From: Actinopolyspora saharensis
Lineage (GTDB): Bacteria > Actinomycetota > Actinomycetes > Mycobacteriales > Pseudonocardiaceae
Length of the DNA stretch: 64,000 nucleotides
Assembly: GCF_900100925.1 (NCBI RefSeq)
Contig: NZ_FNKO01000001.1
Location: 1,054,001-1,118,000 of the forward strand
Reading direction: 5' to 3'
Shown: positions 25,813 to 33,976 of the stretch, one piece after another
Numbering within the stretch: the first letter of the stretch is position 1
How the letters are laid out: each line of letters opens with the position of its first letter
The notes under the pieces: generated by a model
The model's database searches: none
What the model saw: the letters and a program-made list of their open reading frames with translations, nothing else
Told to the model about the DNA's origin: nothing
Program-made: the position numbers and the translations under genes

Positions 25813-27288
25813 TCAGGAGGACGCGGGGGCGTTCTCCGAGGGCGCGGTGGACTCCCCCGAACCGGTGGCCTCGCCGGGGGCGCGCCTGCCGGGCAGGAAG
25901 GCCGCGATCGCCAGGGCGGCCAGGGAGGCGAACACGGCTATGCCCATGATCACGCGGAATCCGGTCTGCGAGGGGACGGCGACGGGCCCGATCGTGACGG
26001 TCAGCTGCGCGAGGACCACACCGGCGACCGCGCTGGAGATCGAGGTGCCGATGGAGCGCATGAGGGTGTTGAGGCTGTTGGCCGCTCCGGTCTCGGACAC
26101 GGGGACGGCGGCCGTGATGAGCGCGGGCATGGCTCCGTAGGCCAGGCCGATCCCGGCCCCGATCACGCCCGAGACCAGGACGAGTTGCCAGATCTGCGAC
26201 ATCAGCACCGTGTTGAGCCCGTAGCCGGCCGCGACGACCACTGCGCCGACCATCAGGGTCACCTTGGGGCCGCCGAGCTTCGAGATGCGTGCCGAGACCG
26301 GGGCCATGGCCATCATCACCAGCCCCGAGGGGGCCATCACCATGCCCACGACCAGCATGCTGTGCCCCATCCCGTAGTCGAGGGACTCGGGCAGTTGCAG
26401 CAGCTGCGGCAGGATCAGCGACATCGCGAACATCGCGAAGCCGAACACCGTCGAGGCGAGGTTGGTGAGCAGGACCTGGCGGTGTGCGCTGACGCGCAGG
26501 TCCACCAGCGGGTGGGGAGTGCGCAGCTCCCACCGGCCCCACAGCACCAGCACGAGCACCGCGGCACCGAGCAGGCCGAGGGTGGTTCCGCTGGTCCAGC
26601 CCCAGTCGCCGCCCTTGGAGATCGCCAGCAGCAGGCAGACCAGCCCGGTCGACAGCCCGATCGCTCCCGGCAGGTCGAATCGTCCTCCGGTGCGCACCGC
26701 GGACTCCGGGACGACCGCGAGCACGAGCGCGGTGGCGCAGGCCCCCAGCGCGGCGGAGGCCCAGAACAGCACGTGCCAGTCGGTGTACTCGGCCAGGAAG
26801 GCGGCCGCGGGCAGCCCGAGCGCTCCGCCCACTCCCAGCGAGGCGCTCATCATCGCGATCGCCGAGCCGAGGCGCTCGGCGGGGAGCTCGTCGCGCATGA
26901 TGCTGATGCCCAGCGGGATGACACCGGCGGCCAGTCCCTGCAGTGCGCGTCCGACGATCATGGGCACGAGCGAGTTGCTCAGCCCGCCCGTGATCGAGCC
27001 GAGCACCATCAGCGCCAGGCTGAGCACGAGCATGCGCCGCTTGCCGTACATGTCTCCCAGGCGGCCCGCCGCCGGGGTCGCGACCGCTCCGGCGAGCAGG
27101 GTGGCGGTGACCACCCAGGCTGTGCCCGTGGCGGAGGCGTGGAGCAGTTCGGGCAGCTCGGGAACCAGCGGAATCACCAGGCTCTGCATCAACGAGACCA
27201 CGATTCCGGCCATGGCCAGCACCACGACGACGGCCGACGTTCGGGGTGGGCCGGTCTCGTCGGGTGGGGTGGCGTTGTCGTGTGACAC
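25813..27288 (-). CDS. MFS drug-efflux transporter, DHA2 (14-helix) type
   Basis: A 491-residue exporter with 14 predicted helices. Motif A appears as G-R-L-G-D-M-Y-G-K-R-R after helix 2, motif B around V-G-R-A-L-Q-G, and motif C-like G-V-G-G-A-L-G-L-P. Such pumps expel drugs or secondary metabolites by proton antiport. The GTG start has GGAGGA upstream. It diverges from the P450 operon over a perfect dyad, implying that the P450 products or substrates and this exporter are co-controlled by the neighbouring TetR protein. Confidence 0.9.
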   Translation of the reverse strand: MSHDNATPPDETGPPRTSAVVVVLAMAGIVVSLMQSLVIPLVPELPELLHASATGTAWVVTATLLAGAVATPAAGRLGDMYGKRRMLVLSLALMVLGSITGGLSNSLVPMIVGRALQGLAAGVIPLGISIMRDELPAERLGSAIAMMSASLGVGGALGLPAAAFLAEYTDWHVLFWASAALGACATALVLAVVPESAVRTGGRFDLPGAIGLSTGLVCLLLAISKGGDWGWTSGTTLGLLGAAVLVLVLWGRWELRTPHPLVDLRVSAHRQVLLTNLASTVFGFAMFAMSLILPQLLQLPESLDYGMGHSMLVVGMVMAPSGLVMMAMAPVSARISKLGGPKVTLMVGAVVVAAGYGLNTVLMSQIWQLVLVSGVIGAGIGLAYGAMPALITAAVPVSETGAANSLNTLMRSIGTSISSAVAGVVLAQLTVTIGPVAVPSQTGFRVIMGIAVFASLAALAIAAFLPGRRAPGEATGSGESTAPSENAPASS

Positions 27289-27333
27289 GGGGTCCTCCGT
27301 TTCGGTGTGTCGGGTCTTCGCGTCGAAGAATAT

Positions 27334-27349
27334 TCAATCAGTCGATTGA
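27334..27349. promoter_or_regulatory. Perfect dyad TCAATC-AGTC-GATTGA
   Basis: A 16-bp inverted repeat between the divergent MFS gene (start 27288) and P450 gene (start 27411). Probable TetR operator controlling both. The flanks (TATTC, TTAA) are notably AT-rich. Confidence 0.65.
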
Positions 27350-27410
27350 CTTAACGCGGTGAACCGGGTTGACTGGGGATGCACTGAAGATCGGCTCGGA
27401 GGAGGTCGCG

Positions 27411-28631
27411 GTGGAGCGTGACGACGGTGAGCAGCTGCTGGACTACCCGTTCTCGGTGCGGGGCGCTCTGGACCCGCCGGAGGAGTGGCAGCGGTTGCGG
27501 CAGCAGTGCCCGGTTGCCGGGGTGCGGCTGCCGAGCGGGGACGAGGCGTCGCTGGTGACCAGGCACGAGGACGTCAAACAGGTGCTGTCCGATCCGCGCT
27601 TCACCAGGGACCTCGGGGCGCGGGGGGCGGCCAGGATCTCGGCCGACGAGTCGGGCGGGGTGTTCAACACCTCCATGGCCTCCGCGCTTCCGCAGAGCGG
27701 GGAGGCGCACCAGCGTTGGCGGCGCATGGTCAGCAAGTGGTTCACGGCCAAGCGCATGGCCGCGATGCGTCCCGGGATCGAGTCCACGGCCGAGCGGCTG
27801 CTCGACGAGATGGTCGAGAAGGGCAGCCCCGCCGACCTCAAGGCGGCCCTGGGGTTTCCGCTGCCGGTGTGGGTGATCTGCGACATGCTCGGCGTGCCCG
27901 AAGCGGACCGGGACAGGTTCGCCCACTGGTCCGACACCCTGCTCAACCTGACCCGCTACGGGCAGGATGAGATCGACGCGGCCCAGCGCGAGTTCGCCGC
28001 CTACATGGCCGGTCACGTCGAGGCCAAGCGGGCCGAGCCCGGCGACGACCTGCTCAGCGCGTTGACTACCGAGACCGACTCGGCCGGTGAGCGGTTGTCG
28101 GACGCGACCCTGGTGGCCACCGGGCAGGGGCTGCTGGTGGCCGGGCACGAGACGACGGCGAACATGATCGGCAAGATGGTGGCCATGCTGCTGTCCGACA
28201 GGCGGCGCTGGCAGCAGCTGCTGGAGGACGGTTCCCTGGTGCGCACCGCCGTCGAGGAAGCACTGCGCTACGACGCCAACCCCGGATTCGGCATGCCGCG
28301 CTACATCGGTGAGCAGGCCCACCTCGCCGACGCGACCCTGCCGGAGGGAACCACCGTGGTGTGCAGCATGGCCGCGGCCAACCGGGACGAGAGCGTGTTC
28401 GACAATGCGGAGGACATGACCCTGGGGCGCAGTCCGAACCCCCACCTGGCGTTCGGTGTCGGTGCGCACTCGTGCCTGGGCCAGGCGCTGGCCCGCACCG
28501 AGCTGCAGACCGTGCTCGAAGTGCTGCTGCGGCGGCTGCCTTCCCTGGAACTCGCCGTGCCCGTGGACGAGCTGCGGCGGGTCGACGGGCTCGTGGTGGG
28601 AGGGCTGCGCGAAGTACCGGTTCGGTGGTGA
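27411..28631 (+). CDS. Cytochrome P450 (class I)
   Basis: A 406-residue P450 mono-oxygenase. The I-helix oxygen-binding motif is A-G-H-E-T-T-A, the K-helix E-x-x-R is E-A-L-R, and the haem loop reads F-G-V-G-A-H-S-C-L-G with the cysteine thiolate. The GTG start follows GGAGGAGG by 5 nt; an upstream TTG in frame is ignored. It opens a four-gene set (P450, TetR, ferredoxin, P450), and the ferredoxin probably supplies electrons. The usual P-x-F-x-x-R meander is altered. Substrate unknown; the family designation needs alignment. Confidence 0.93.
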   Translation: MERDDGEQLLDYPFSVRGALDPPEEWQRLRQQCPVAGVRLPSGDEASLVTRHEDVKQVLSDPRFTRDLGARGAARISADESGGVFNTSMASALPQSGEAHQRWRRMVSKWFTAKRMAAMRPGIESTAERLLDEMVEKGSPADLKAALGFPLPVWVICDMLGVPEADRDRFAHWSDTLLNLTRYGQDEIDAAQREFAAYMAGHVEAKRAEPGDDLLSALTTETDSAGERLSDATLVATGQGLLVAGHETTANMIGKMVAMLLSDRRRWQQLLEDGSLVRTAVEEALRYDANPGFGMPRYIGEQAHLADATLPEGTTVVCSMAAANRDESVFDNAEDMTLGRSPNPHLAFGVGAHSCLGQALARTELQTVLEVLLRRLPSLELAVPVDELRRVDGLVVGGLREVPVRW

Positions 28632-28633
28632 CC

Positions 28634-29278
28634 ATGACCGAGAGAACTGTCCGGAGTGAGCAGATCCGCACCACGCGGGAGAGCATTCTGACCACCGCGG
28701 AGCGCCTGTTCGCCGAGCACGGGGTGTTCGCCGTGTCCAACCGCCAGATCAGCGAGGCGGCGGGGCTGGGCAACAACACCGCGGTCAGCTACCACTTCGG
28801 CGCCAAGGCCGATCTGGTGCGGGCCATAGTGCGCGAGCACTCCGGGCGGATCGAGCAGCTGCGCAGGCAGCTGCTGGCGGATGTCGGGGACGAGCCCAGC
28901 GTTCGGGACTGGGTGGGCTGCCTGGTACGCCCGAGCGCCGAGCACCTGGCCACGCTCGGGTGTCCCACCTGGTACGCCCGCTTCGCGGCGCAGGTGATGA
29001 CGGAGCCCGCGTTGCACGGGATCATGGTCGAGGAGTCGCTGACCTCGCCGGACCTGCACCGGATCATCGACGGGTTCGACCGCTCGCTGCCCGACTTGCC
29101 GCCGCAAGTGCGCTCCGAGCGCTTCGCCATGAGCCGACAGCTGATGGCGCACATGTACGCCGAGCGCGAGCGTGCCCTGGCCGAGGGCGTTGCCACGCCC
29201 AGGGCGAGTTGGCACGACGCAGCGACCGGCTTGGTCGACGCGGTGACCGGGCTGTGGCTGGCTCCGGTCACCGGTTGA
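28634..29278 (+). CDS. TetR-family transcriptional regulator
   Basis: A 214-residue regulator with an N-terminal helix-turn-helix (A-V-S-N-R-Q-I-S-E-A-A-G-L-G-N-N-T-A-V-S-Y-H-F split over residues about 31-53) and a helical ligand-binding C-terminal domain. The ATG lies 2 nt after the P450 stop, so it is co-transcribed and possibly coupled. Its most likely operator is the perfect dyad at 27334-27349 between the P450 operon and the efflux gene, making it an autoregulated repressor. Confidence 0.92.
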   Translation: MTERTVRSEQIRTTRESILTTAERLFAEHGVFAVSNRQISEAAGLGNNTAVSYHFGAKADLVRAIVREHSGRIEQLRRQLLADVGDEPSVRDWVGCLVRPSAEHLATLGCPTWYARFAAQVMTEPALHGIMVEESLTSPDLHRIIDGFDRSLPDLPPQVRSERFAMSRQLMAHMYAERERALAEGVATPRASWHDAATGLVDAVTGLWLAPVTG

Positions 29279-29332
29279 ACGGGTCGGAAACGGAACGCGA
29301 GGAAGTACTCAGCGACGGAAGGACGAGATCCG

Positions 29333-29527
29333 ATGCAGGTCAGTGTCGACGAGGACAAGTGCTGCGGGGCGGGACAGTGCGTGATGACCGCTCCCGAGGT
29401 GTTCGACCAGCGCGACGAGGACGGGATCGTGGTGCTGCTGGATTCCCGGCCCTCCGAGCAGCTGCACGAGGCGGTGCGCGAGGCCGCCGACATGTGCCCG
29501 GCCGCGGCCATCGAGGTGAACGAGTGA
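29333..29527 (+). CDS. [3Fe-4S] ferredoxin
   Basis: A 64-residue acidic ferredoxin. Cluster ligands are C10, C16 and C55 (C-C-G-A-G-Q-C and M-C-P). The position that would bind a fourth iron is a small residue, as in the single [3Fe-4S] ferredoxins paired with CYP105 P450s in Streptomyces. It sits between the TetR gene and the second P450 gene and should donate electrons to one or both P450s. No ferredoxin reductase is present nearby, so a housekeeping reductase would be needed. Confidence 0.92.
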   Translation: MQVSVDEDKCCGAGQCVMTAPEVFDQRDEDGIVVLLDSRPSEQLHEAVREAADMCPAAAIEVNE

Positions 29528-29576
29528 GCGGCCCGCTCGGACGGAGAGCGCGGCACGACGTTCCGTGGAGGAGTTG

Positions 29577-30818
29577 ATGAGCAGTACGGTGGATTCCGCC
29601 GACGGCGGCGTGGCCGACGTCCCGGAATACCCGATGACCAGGGCGGCCGGGTGTCCTTTCGACCCGCCGCCCGAGCTGCGGGAGAAGCAGCACCAAGCCC
29701 CGCTTGCCCGGGTCAGGCTGTGGGACGGCAGCACGCCGTGGCTGGTGACCCGGCACGCGGAGCAGCGGAAGTTGTTGGCCGACCCGCGGGTCAGCGCCGA
29801 TCCGACCAACCCCGGATACCCGAGTCCGGCGCCGGTTTCCTCCGCGGAGCGCGCGAGCGGTTCGCCGCTGAGCTTCATCCTGATGGACGATCCGGAGCAC
29901 GCCCGTCTTCGGCGCATGGTGACCGGCCCCTTCTCCGTCAAACGGGTGGAGGCGCTGAGACCGAAGGTGCAGCGAATCGTCGACGAGGCGATCGAGGCCA
30001 TGCTGGCCGGGCCGAATCCGGTGGATCTGGTGGAGTCCTTCGCGCTGCCGGTTCCCTCGCTGGTGATCTGCGAGCTGCTCGGGGTGCCCTACTCCGATCA
30101 CGACTTCTTCCAGCGCAACAGCAGGGTCATCGTCAACCGGAACTCGAGCCAGGAGGACCGTTCGGCCGCGACCGGCAGGCTGACCGAGTACTTGGACGGT
30201 CTGGTCGGGGACAAGCTGGTCGACCGGGGCGAGGACCTGCTGTCCGATCTGGCGGAGCGGGTCGAGGCCGGGGAGCTGCCTCGGGACGAGGCGGCCAGGA
30301 TGGGGGTGCTGCTGCTGATCGCCGGGCACGAGACCACGGCGAACATGATCGCGCTCGGCACGCTGGCCCTGCTCGAGCACCCCGATCAGTTGGAGGCGCT
30401 GCGCGAGACCGACGATCCCGAGCTGGTCTCCTCGGCGGTGGAGGAGCTGTTGCGCTACCTCCACATCACGCACAACGGGCGGCGCCGGGTGGCCCTGGAC
30501 GACATCGACATCGCCGGCGAGACCATCCGCGCCGGCGAGGGGCTGATCGTGGCCAACGACATCGGCAATCGCGATCCCGAGGTCTTCGACGAGCCCGACA
30601 GCCTCGACATCCGGCGCGGTAATCGTCGTCACATGGCCTTCGGCTTCGGAGTGCACCAGTGCTTGGGACAACCGCTGGCCAGGCTGGAGCTGCAGGTCGT
30701 CTACGGCACGCTCTACCGGCGCGTGCCCACCCTGCGGTTGGCCGTCGATCCGGAGGAGATCCCGTTCAAGCACGACGGGTCCGTGTACGGCGTCTACGAG
30801 TTGCCGGTGACCTGGTGA
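29577..30818 (+). CDS. Cytochrome P450, CYP105-like
   Basis: A 413-residue P450. Key motifs are A-G-H-E-T-T-A in helix I, E-E-L-L-R in helix K, and the haem loop F-G-F-G-V-H-Q-C-L-G-Q-P-L-A-R typical of CYP105-type enzymes. These act on drugs, macrolides, vitamin D and fatty-acid-like compounds. ATG at 29577 has GGAGGAG 4 nt upstream. It lies 49 nt after the ferredoxin gene, its probable redox partner, and ends in a 21-bp terminator hairpin shared with the bacterioferritin gene. Confidence 0.93.
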   Translation: MSSTVDSADGGVADVPEYPMTRAAGCPFDPPPELREKQHQAPLARVRLWDGSTPWLVTRHAEQRKLLADPRVSADPTNPGYPSPAPVSSAERASGSPLSFILMDDPEHARLRRMVTGPFSVKRVEALRPKVQRIVDEAIEAMLAGPNPVDLVESFALPVPSLVICELLGVPYSDHDFFQRNSRVIVNRNSSQEDRSAATGRLTEYLDGLVGDKLVDRGEDLLSDLAERVEAGELPRDEAARMGVLLLIAGHETTANMIALGTLALLEHPDQLEALRETDDPELVSSAVEELLRYLHITHNGRRRVALDDIDIAGETIRAGEGLIVANDIGNRDPEVFDEPDSLDIRRGNRRHMAFGFGVHQCLGQPLARLELQVVYGTLYRRVPTLRLAVDPEEIPFKHDGSVYGVYELPVTW

Positions 30819-30843
30819 CCGCTTCCGGAGCGGAAGCGAGTGC

Positions 30844-30890
30844 GGCGGTGGTGTCTCCGCACGGACCGCCCGTGCGGAGACACCACCGCC
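30844..30890. terminator. Perfect 21-bp hairpin between P450 and bfr
   Basis: The 21-nt arms at 30844-30864 and 30870-30890 are exact complements around the loop ACCGC. Placed between convergent genes, 7 nt from the bfr stop. The longest perfect stem noted in the window. Confidence 0.85.
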
Positions 30891-30897
30891 TCCCCGG

Positions 30898-31383
30898 TCA
30901 CGCGCTCGTCGGCGGGCTTTCCACGAGCTGGCTCAGGTAGAGCTGCGTGCCCAGGGTCTCGATCAGTTCGAGCTGGGTCTCGAGGTAGTCGATGTGGTGC
31001 TCCTCGTCGCGGAGGATGCCCTCGAAGAGGTTCGCCGTGGTGATGTCGTTCTTCTCGCGGCACAGCGCGATGCCCGGTTTGAGCCGATCGAGGACCTCGC
31101 GTTCGATCGCGAGGTCGGACTCGAACTGCTCCTTGAGCGTCTGACCGATCCGCAGGGTGAACAATCGCTGGTAGTTCGGGAGGGCCTCGAGGAAGAGGAT
31201 GCGGTCGCTGAGCCATTCGGCGTGCCGCATTTCCTCGAACGACTCGGTGCGGGTGTGTTCGGCCAGCCTGGTCAGGCCCCAGTTGGCCTGCATCTTCGAG
31301 TGCAGGAAGTATTGGTTGATGGCGGTCAGCTCGCTGGTGAGCTGTTCGTTGAGCAGTGAGATGACCTCTGAGTCGCCTTGCAT
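30898..31383 (-). CDS. bfr: Bacterioferritin
   Basis: A 161-residue subunit of the 24-mer iron-storage protein. All di-iron ligands are present at canonical numbers (E18, E51, H54, E94, E127, H130), as is the haem axial M52. It oxidises Fe(II) and stores it as a mineral core. The start has GGAGGA just upstream. Upstream on the same strand is bfd, whose product releases this iron; a 121-nt gap leaves room for a separate bfr promoter. Confidence 0.97.
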   Translation of the reverse strand: MQGDSEVISLLNEQLTSELTAINQYFLHSKMQANWGLTRLAEHTRTESFEEMRHAEWLSDRILFLEALPNYQRLFTLRIGQTLKEQFESDLAIEREVLDRLKPGIALCREKNDITTANLFEGILRDEEHHIDYLETQLELIETLGTQLYLSQLVESPPTSA

Positions 31384-31504
31384 GAGTCCTCCGCCGGTAG
31401 CCGTGGGTCGAACCGCACGTCGGACACGTTACGAGCAGCGCGGCATCGTGTGCGCAACCGCGACGGGCGTGTCCGGCAACCGGTGGAGGCACCGGCGGCC
31501 ACGG

Positions 31505-31708
31505 TCAGACGCCGCTGGACAGCGGGCAGGAGGGGGTCGTGCTCGCCGCTCGGTTCTCCTCCAGGAGCTCCTCGAGTCGTTCCACGCACGTGCCGCAGCC
31601 GGTTCCGGCCAGGCAGCGGTCGCCGATCTCCTCGACGCTGTCGGCTCCGGCGTGGATGCACGCCCGCACTTCCGGTTCGGTCACGCCGGCGCAGATGCAC
31701 GTGTACAT
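31505..31708 (-). CDS. bfd: Bacterioferritin-associated ferredoxin
   Basis: A 67-residue [2Fe-2S] protein from ATG 31708. Ligands are C4, C6, C38 and C41 in the BFD arrangement C-x-C ... C-x-x-C. It delivers electrons to bacterioferritin to mobilise stored iron. An in-frame GTG five codons earlier is possible but homology begins at M-Y-T-C-I-C. Two IdeR/DmdR-type iron boxes lie just upstream, so expression should rise when iron is scarce. Confidence 0.93.
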   Translation of the reverse strand: MYTCICAGVTEPEVRACIHAGADSVEEIGDRCLAGTGCGTCVERLEELLEENRAASTTPSCPLSSGV

Positions 31709-31739
31709 GGGACGGGGCTCCACAACTCCACGACGCTCA

Positions 31740-31758
31740 TTAGGTAAGGCTGAGCTAA
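31740..31758 (+). promoter_or_regulatory. Iron box 1 (IdeR/DmdR site)
   Basis: TTAGGTAAGGCTGAGCTAA matches the actinobacterial consensus TTAGGTTAGGCTAACCTAA at 16 of 19 positions. It is 31 nt upstream of bfd. Confidence 0.85.
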
Positions 31759-31760
31759 CT

Positions 31761-31779
31761 TTCGCTTAGCCTTGCCTAA
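31761..31779 (-). promoter_or_regulatory. Iron box 2 (opposite orientation)
   Basis: On the minus strand TTAGGCAAGGCTAAGCGAA matches 15 of 19 consensus positions. It is spaced 2 bp from box 1, giving two regulator dimer sites over the bfd promoter. Confidence 0.8.
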
Positions 31780-32023
31780 GTAAACTAGTGGGGGTGGGGT
31801 GCGCGCAACCCCCGGTAACCGAGTTCACACGGTGGTCGGGGGCTCCGCTGCGGTGGTGGAAGAGGAACGGCGAGAACATGAGGGTCGGCGTGTACGAAGA
31901 ATTCCTCGGCCTGGGGTGAGCCCCGCTGCGCGCGGCCAGCACCTCGAGCTCGTCCCGCCCGCAGGGCGTGCTCGCCCGCGACGGGGGCCGCGAGAGCGGT
32001 GTCCCCGCCTCGTCGGGACACTG
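31780..32023. other. Intergenic, no gene seen
   Basis: Between the iron boxes and the methyltransferase promoter. No recognisable coding sequence and no divergent gene that the iron boxes could also control. Confidence 0.4.
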
Positions 32024-32053
32024 TTGCCCTCGTGGCGCGGGGCGCCCTAACGT
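32024..32053 (+). promoter_or_regulatory. Promoter for a leaderless methyltransferase transcript
   Basis: TTGCCC (32024-32029) and TAACGT (32048-32053) are 18 bp apart. The expected start site falls at about 32060-32062, on or next to the GTG/ATG start, and no ribosome-binding site is visible. Confidence 0.55.
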
Positions 32054-32064
32054 TCACACCCGTG

Positions 32065-32934
32065 ATGAACACGAGAACCACTGCGGAGCCCTACACGTTC
32101 GCCCCCGAGTGGCACGCCGAGCGGGAACGGCTCGGTTCCCTGGAGGGGCTCTGGGATCCGTCCTCCTGGCGGGCCCTGTGCAAGATCGGGGTCAGCGCGG
32201 GCAGTTCCTGCCTGGACGTCGGTGCCGGAGGGGGTTCGGTCAGCCGGATGCTGGCCGACCTCGTAGGCCCGCGAGGACGTGTCGTGGCCCTCGACAGCGA
32301 CACCGGATTCCTGGAACGGGCCGAGCTGCCCGAGCAGGTCGAGATCCGCACTCACGATCTGCTGTCCGACGAACCCCTCTCCGAGACCTTCGACCTGGTG
32401 CACGCGCGGATGACGCTGTCGCACCTGCCGCAGCGGGAGGAGGTGCTGGACCAGCTCGTGCAGCTGTGCGCCTCGGGAGGCCGGGTGCTGCTGTCCGAGT
32501 TCGACGCCGAGGGGGCGTCCCTGGCCGAGCCGGGACCCGCCCGGGACGACGCGGAGCGGTTCCAACGCGTGCACGACGCGGTGGTGGCGGCACTGGCCCG
32601 CAACGGGTGCGACTCGCGTTTCGCGCACCGGATGCCCGCGGAGCTCGCCGCGCGCGGGCTCACCGAGATCGACGCCTCGCCGGACGGTGAACTGGTGCGT
32701 GGCGGCAGCGCGGCAGCCGAGTTCTACCGGCACACCTTCCTGCGCCTGCGTGAGCCGATCCTGGCGCACACCCCGGTGGACGCGGACACCTTCGACCGGG
32801 TGCGGGAACGGCTCAAGGACCCGGAGTTCGTCGTTCTGTCCGCTCCGCTGGTGTCGGTGTGGGGGAAGCGGGACGAGAGCTCCGACGCCGTTGATCGGTC
32901 CGCTCGGCGGCGACCCGGGCGTTCTGCCGGGTGA
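32065..32934 (+). CDS. SAM-dependent methyltransferase (class I)
   Basis: A 289-residue Rossmann-fold methyltransferase. SAM motif I is L-D-V-G-A-G-G-G-S (about residues 49-57), the acidic end of strand 2 is A-L-D-S-D, and motif II/III reads F-D-L-V-H-A-R-M-T-L-S-H-L. Such proteins methylate small molecules; the type resembles ubiquinone/polyketide-style methyltransferases. ATG 32065 or GTG 32062 would be leaderless. The last about 40 codons overlap the convergent PrnB-like gene by 122 bp. The C-terminal tail beyond the core is Arg/Ser-rich and low complexity. Substrate unknown. Confidence 0.88.
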   Translation: MNTRTTAEPYTFAPEWHAERERLGSLEGLWDPSSWRALCKIGVSAGSSCLDVGAGGGSVSRMLADLVGPRGRVVALDSDTGFLERAELPEQVEIRTHDLLSDEPLSETFDLVHARMTLSHLPQREEVLDQLVQLCASGGRVLLSEFDAEGASLAEPGPARDDAERFQRVHDAVVAALARNGCDSRFAHRMPAELAARGLTEIDASPDGELVRGGSAAAEFYRHTFLRLREPILAHTPVDADTFDRVRERLKDPEFVVLSAPLVSVWGKRDESSDAVDRSARRRPGRSAG

Positions 32935-33976
32935 GCAGCAGCACGCGCTGCAGCAGGTCGACTCCTGCTCCGCCGCTTCCCCGCGGATACAGCCGAACCT
33001 CCTCCTGGTAGGCCTGCCTGGCGATCCGGTAGTGCCGACCGCGGAAGGTGACGATCGTGCTCAGCACACCGGCCAGGGCGTTGGCCCCGTCCCGTAATCG
33101 GTGGCCGGCGCGGTCGTGGCCTCCCGCCGCGTCGAAGGCCTCGACGAGTCTGGTCACGACCGAGGGGCGGCCGCGCCAGCCCGCGTGCAGCTCGCGCCAG
33201 CGCGGCAGTCCGTAGGGCACGGAGTCGAGCAGGAAGTTCTCGTACTCGGCCACACCCCGGTCGGACAGCCACAGGACCTCGTCGACGAGCCACAGCGGTA
33301 CCTGCGCGGCGGCCGGACCGAGGTAAGTCCGCCCCCGCAGGGTTATCTCCTCGAAGTAGGGGCGCAGCGTGCGGGCGAAGAACACCGGGCTGACCTCGGC
33401 CATCACCGCGTTGATGGACTCGAGCATGGCGCCGACGCTCTCTTCGAGCTCCCGCGCGAGCGCGGCGAAGCGCTCCGCGGCCGGGTCGGTGCGGGTGAGT
33501 TCGTCGCAGATCCGCAGCCCGGTGTTCAGCCGGGGGAAGGCGTGGCGCACGGAGTCCTGCAGGATCCGCTCCTGCGGATCACCGGTGTACATCCGACGGC
33601 GCGGGCCCTCCGGGTTCCACACGCAGTAGTGCAGCACCGTGTCCCGCGGGACCATGTCGGTGCGGCGGCCCAGTTCGGTCAGCACGGGCAGGGATTCGGG
33701 CACCGCCTCGGCGGGTTCGGTTCCGTGGCGCTTGATCGAGCCCAGAAACATCCCCAGGTCGCGCATCGCCGCGAGGCACTCGTCTGTCGACAGCTCAGCG
33801 ATCTGGCCGGGATCGGGCAGCAAGGCGCGCAGCGACTCGGCCAGGGCCGCCACGTCGGCGTCGTCGTTCATGCCTCTGAGACGTGCGCAGAGCTCGTCCG
33901 CGCGCAGTGGATCGGCCGAGCGGACCGCTTCGAGCTGTGCGGGGCAACCGTATTCGAGGCCTTCGAGTGTGCTCAA
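32813..33976 (-). CDS. PrnB-like haem protein (indoleamine 2,3-dioxygenase superfamily)
   Basis: A 387-residue protein resembling monodechloroaminopyrrolnitrin synthase PrnB. Shared segments recalled from PrnB include A-M-R-D-L-G-M-F-L-G-S-I-K-R-H-G-T-E-P-A (read in two parts), V-L-H-Y-C-V-W-N-P, T-Y-L-G-P-A-A and V-D-E-V-L-W-L-S. The C-terminal R-G-R-H-Y-R-I-A-R-Q-A-Y aligns with the PrnB stretch containing its proximal haem histidine. PrnB rearranges 7-chloro-tryptophan in pyrrolnitrin synthesis. No halogenase or PrnC/PrnD partner is present here, so the substrate may be unhalogenated tryptophan or something else. TTG at 33976 has GGGAGG 4 nt upstream; GTG 33988 is an alternative. The tail overlaps the convergent methyltransferase gene. 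Confidence 0.75.
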   Translation of the reverse strand: MSTLEGLEYGCPAQLEAVRSADPLRADELCARLRGMNDDADVAALAESLRALLPDPGQIAELSTDECLAAMRDLGMFLGSIKRHGTEPAEAVPESLPVLTELGRRTDMVPRDTVLHYCVWNPEGPRRRMYTGDPQERILQDSVRHAFPRLNTGLRICDELTRTDPAAERFAALARELEESVGAMLESINAVMAEVSPVFFARTLRPYFEEITLRGRTYLGPAAAQVPLWLVDEVLWLSDRGVAEYENFLLDSVPYGLPRWRELHAGWRGRPSVVTRLVEAFDAAGGHDRAGHRLRDGANALAGVLSTIVTFRGRHYRIARQAYQEEVRLYPRGSGGAGVDLLQRVLLLTRQNARVAAERTDQRRRSSRPASPTPTPAERTERRTPGP

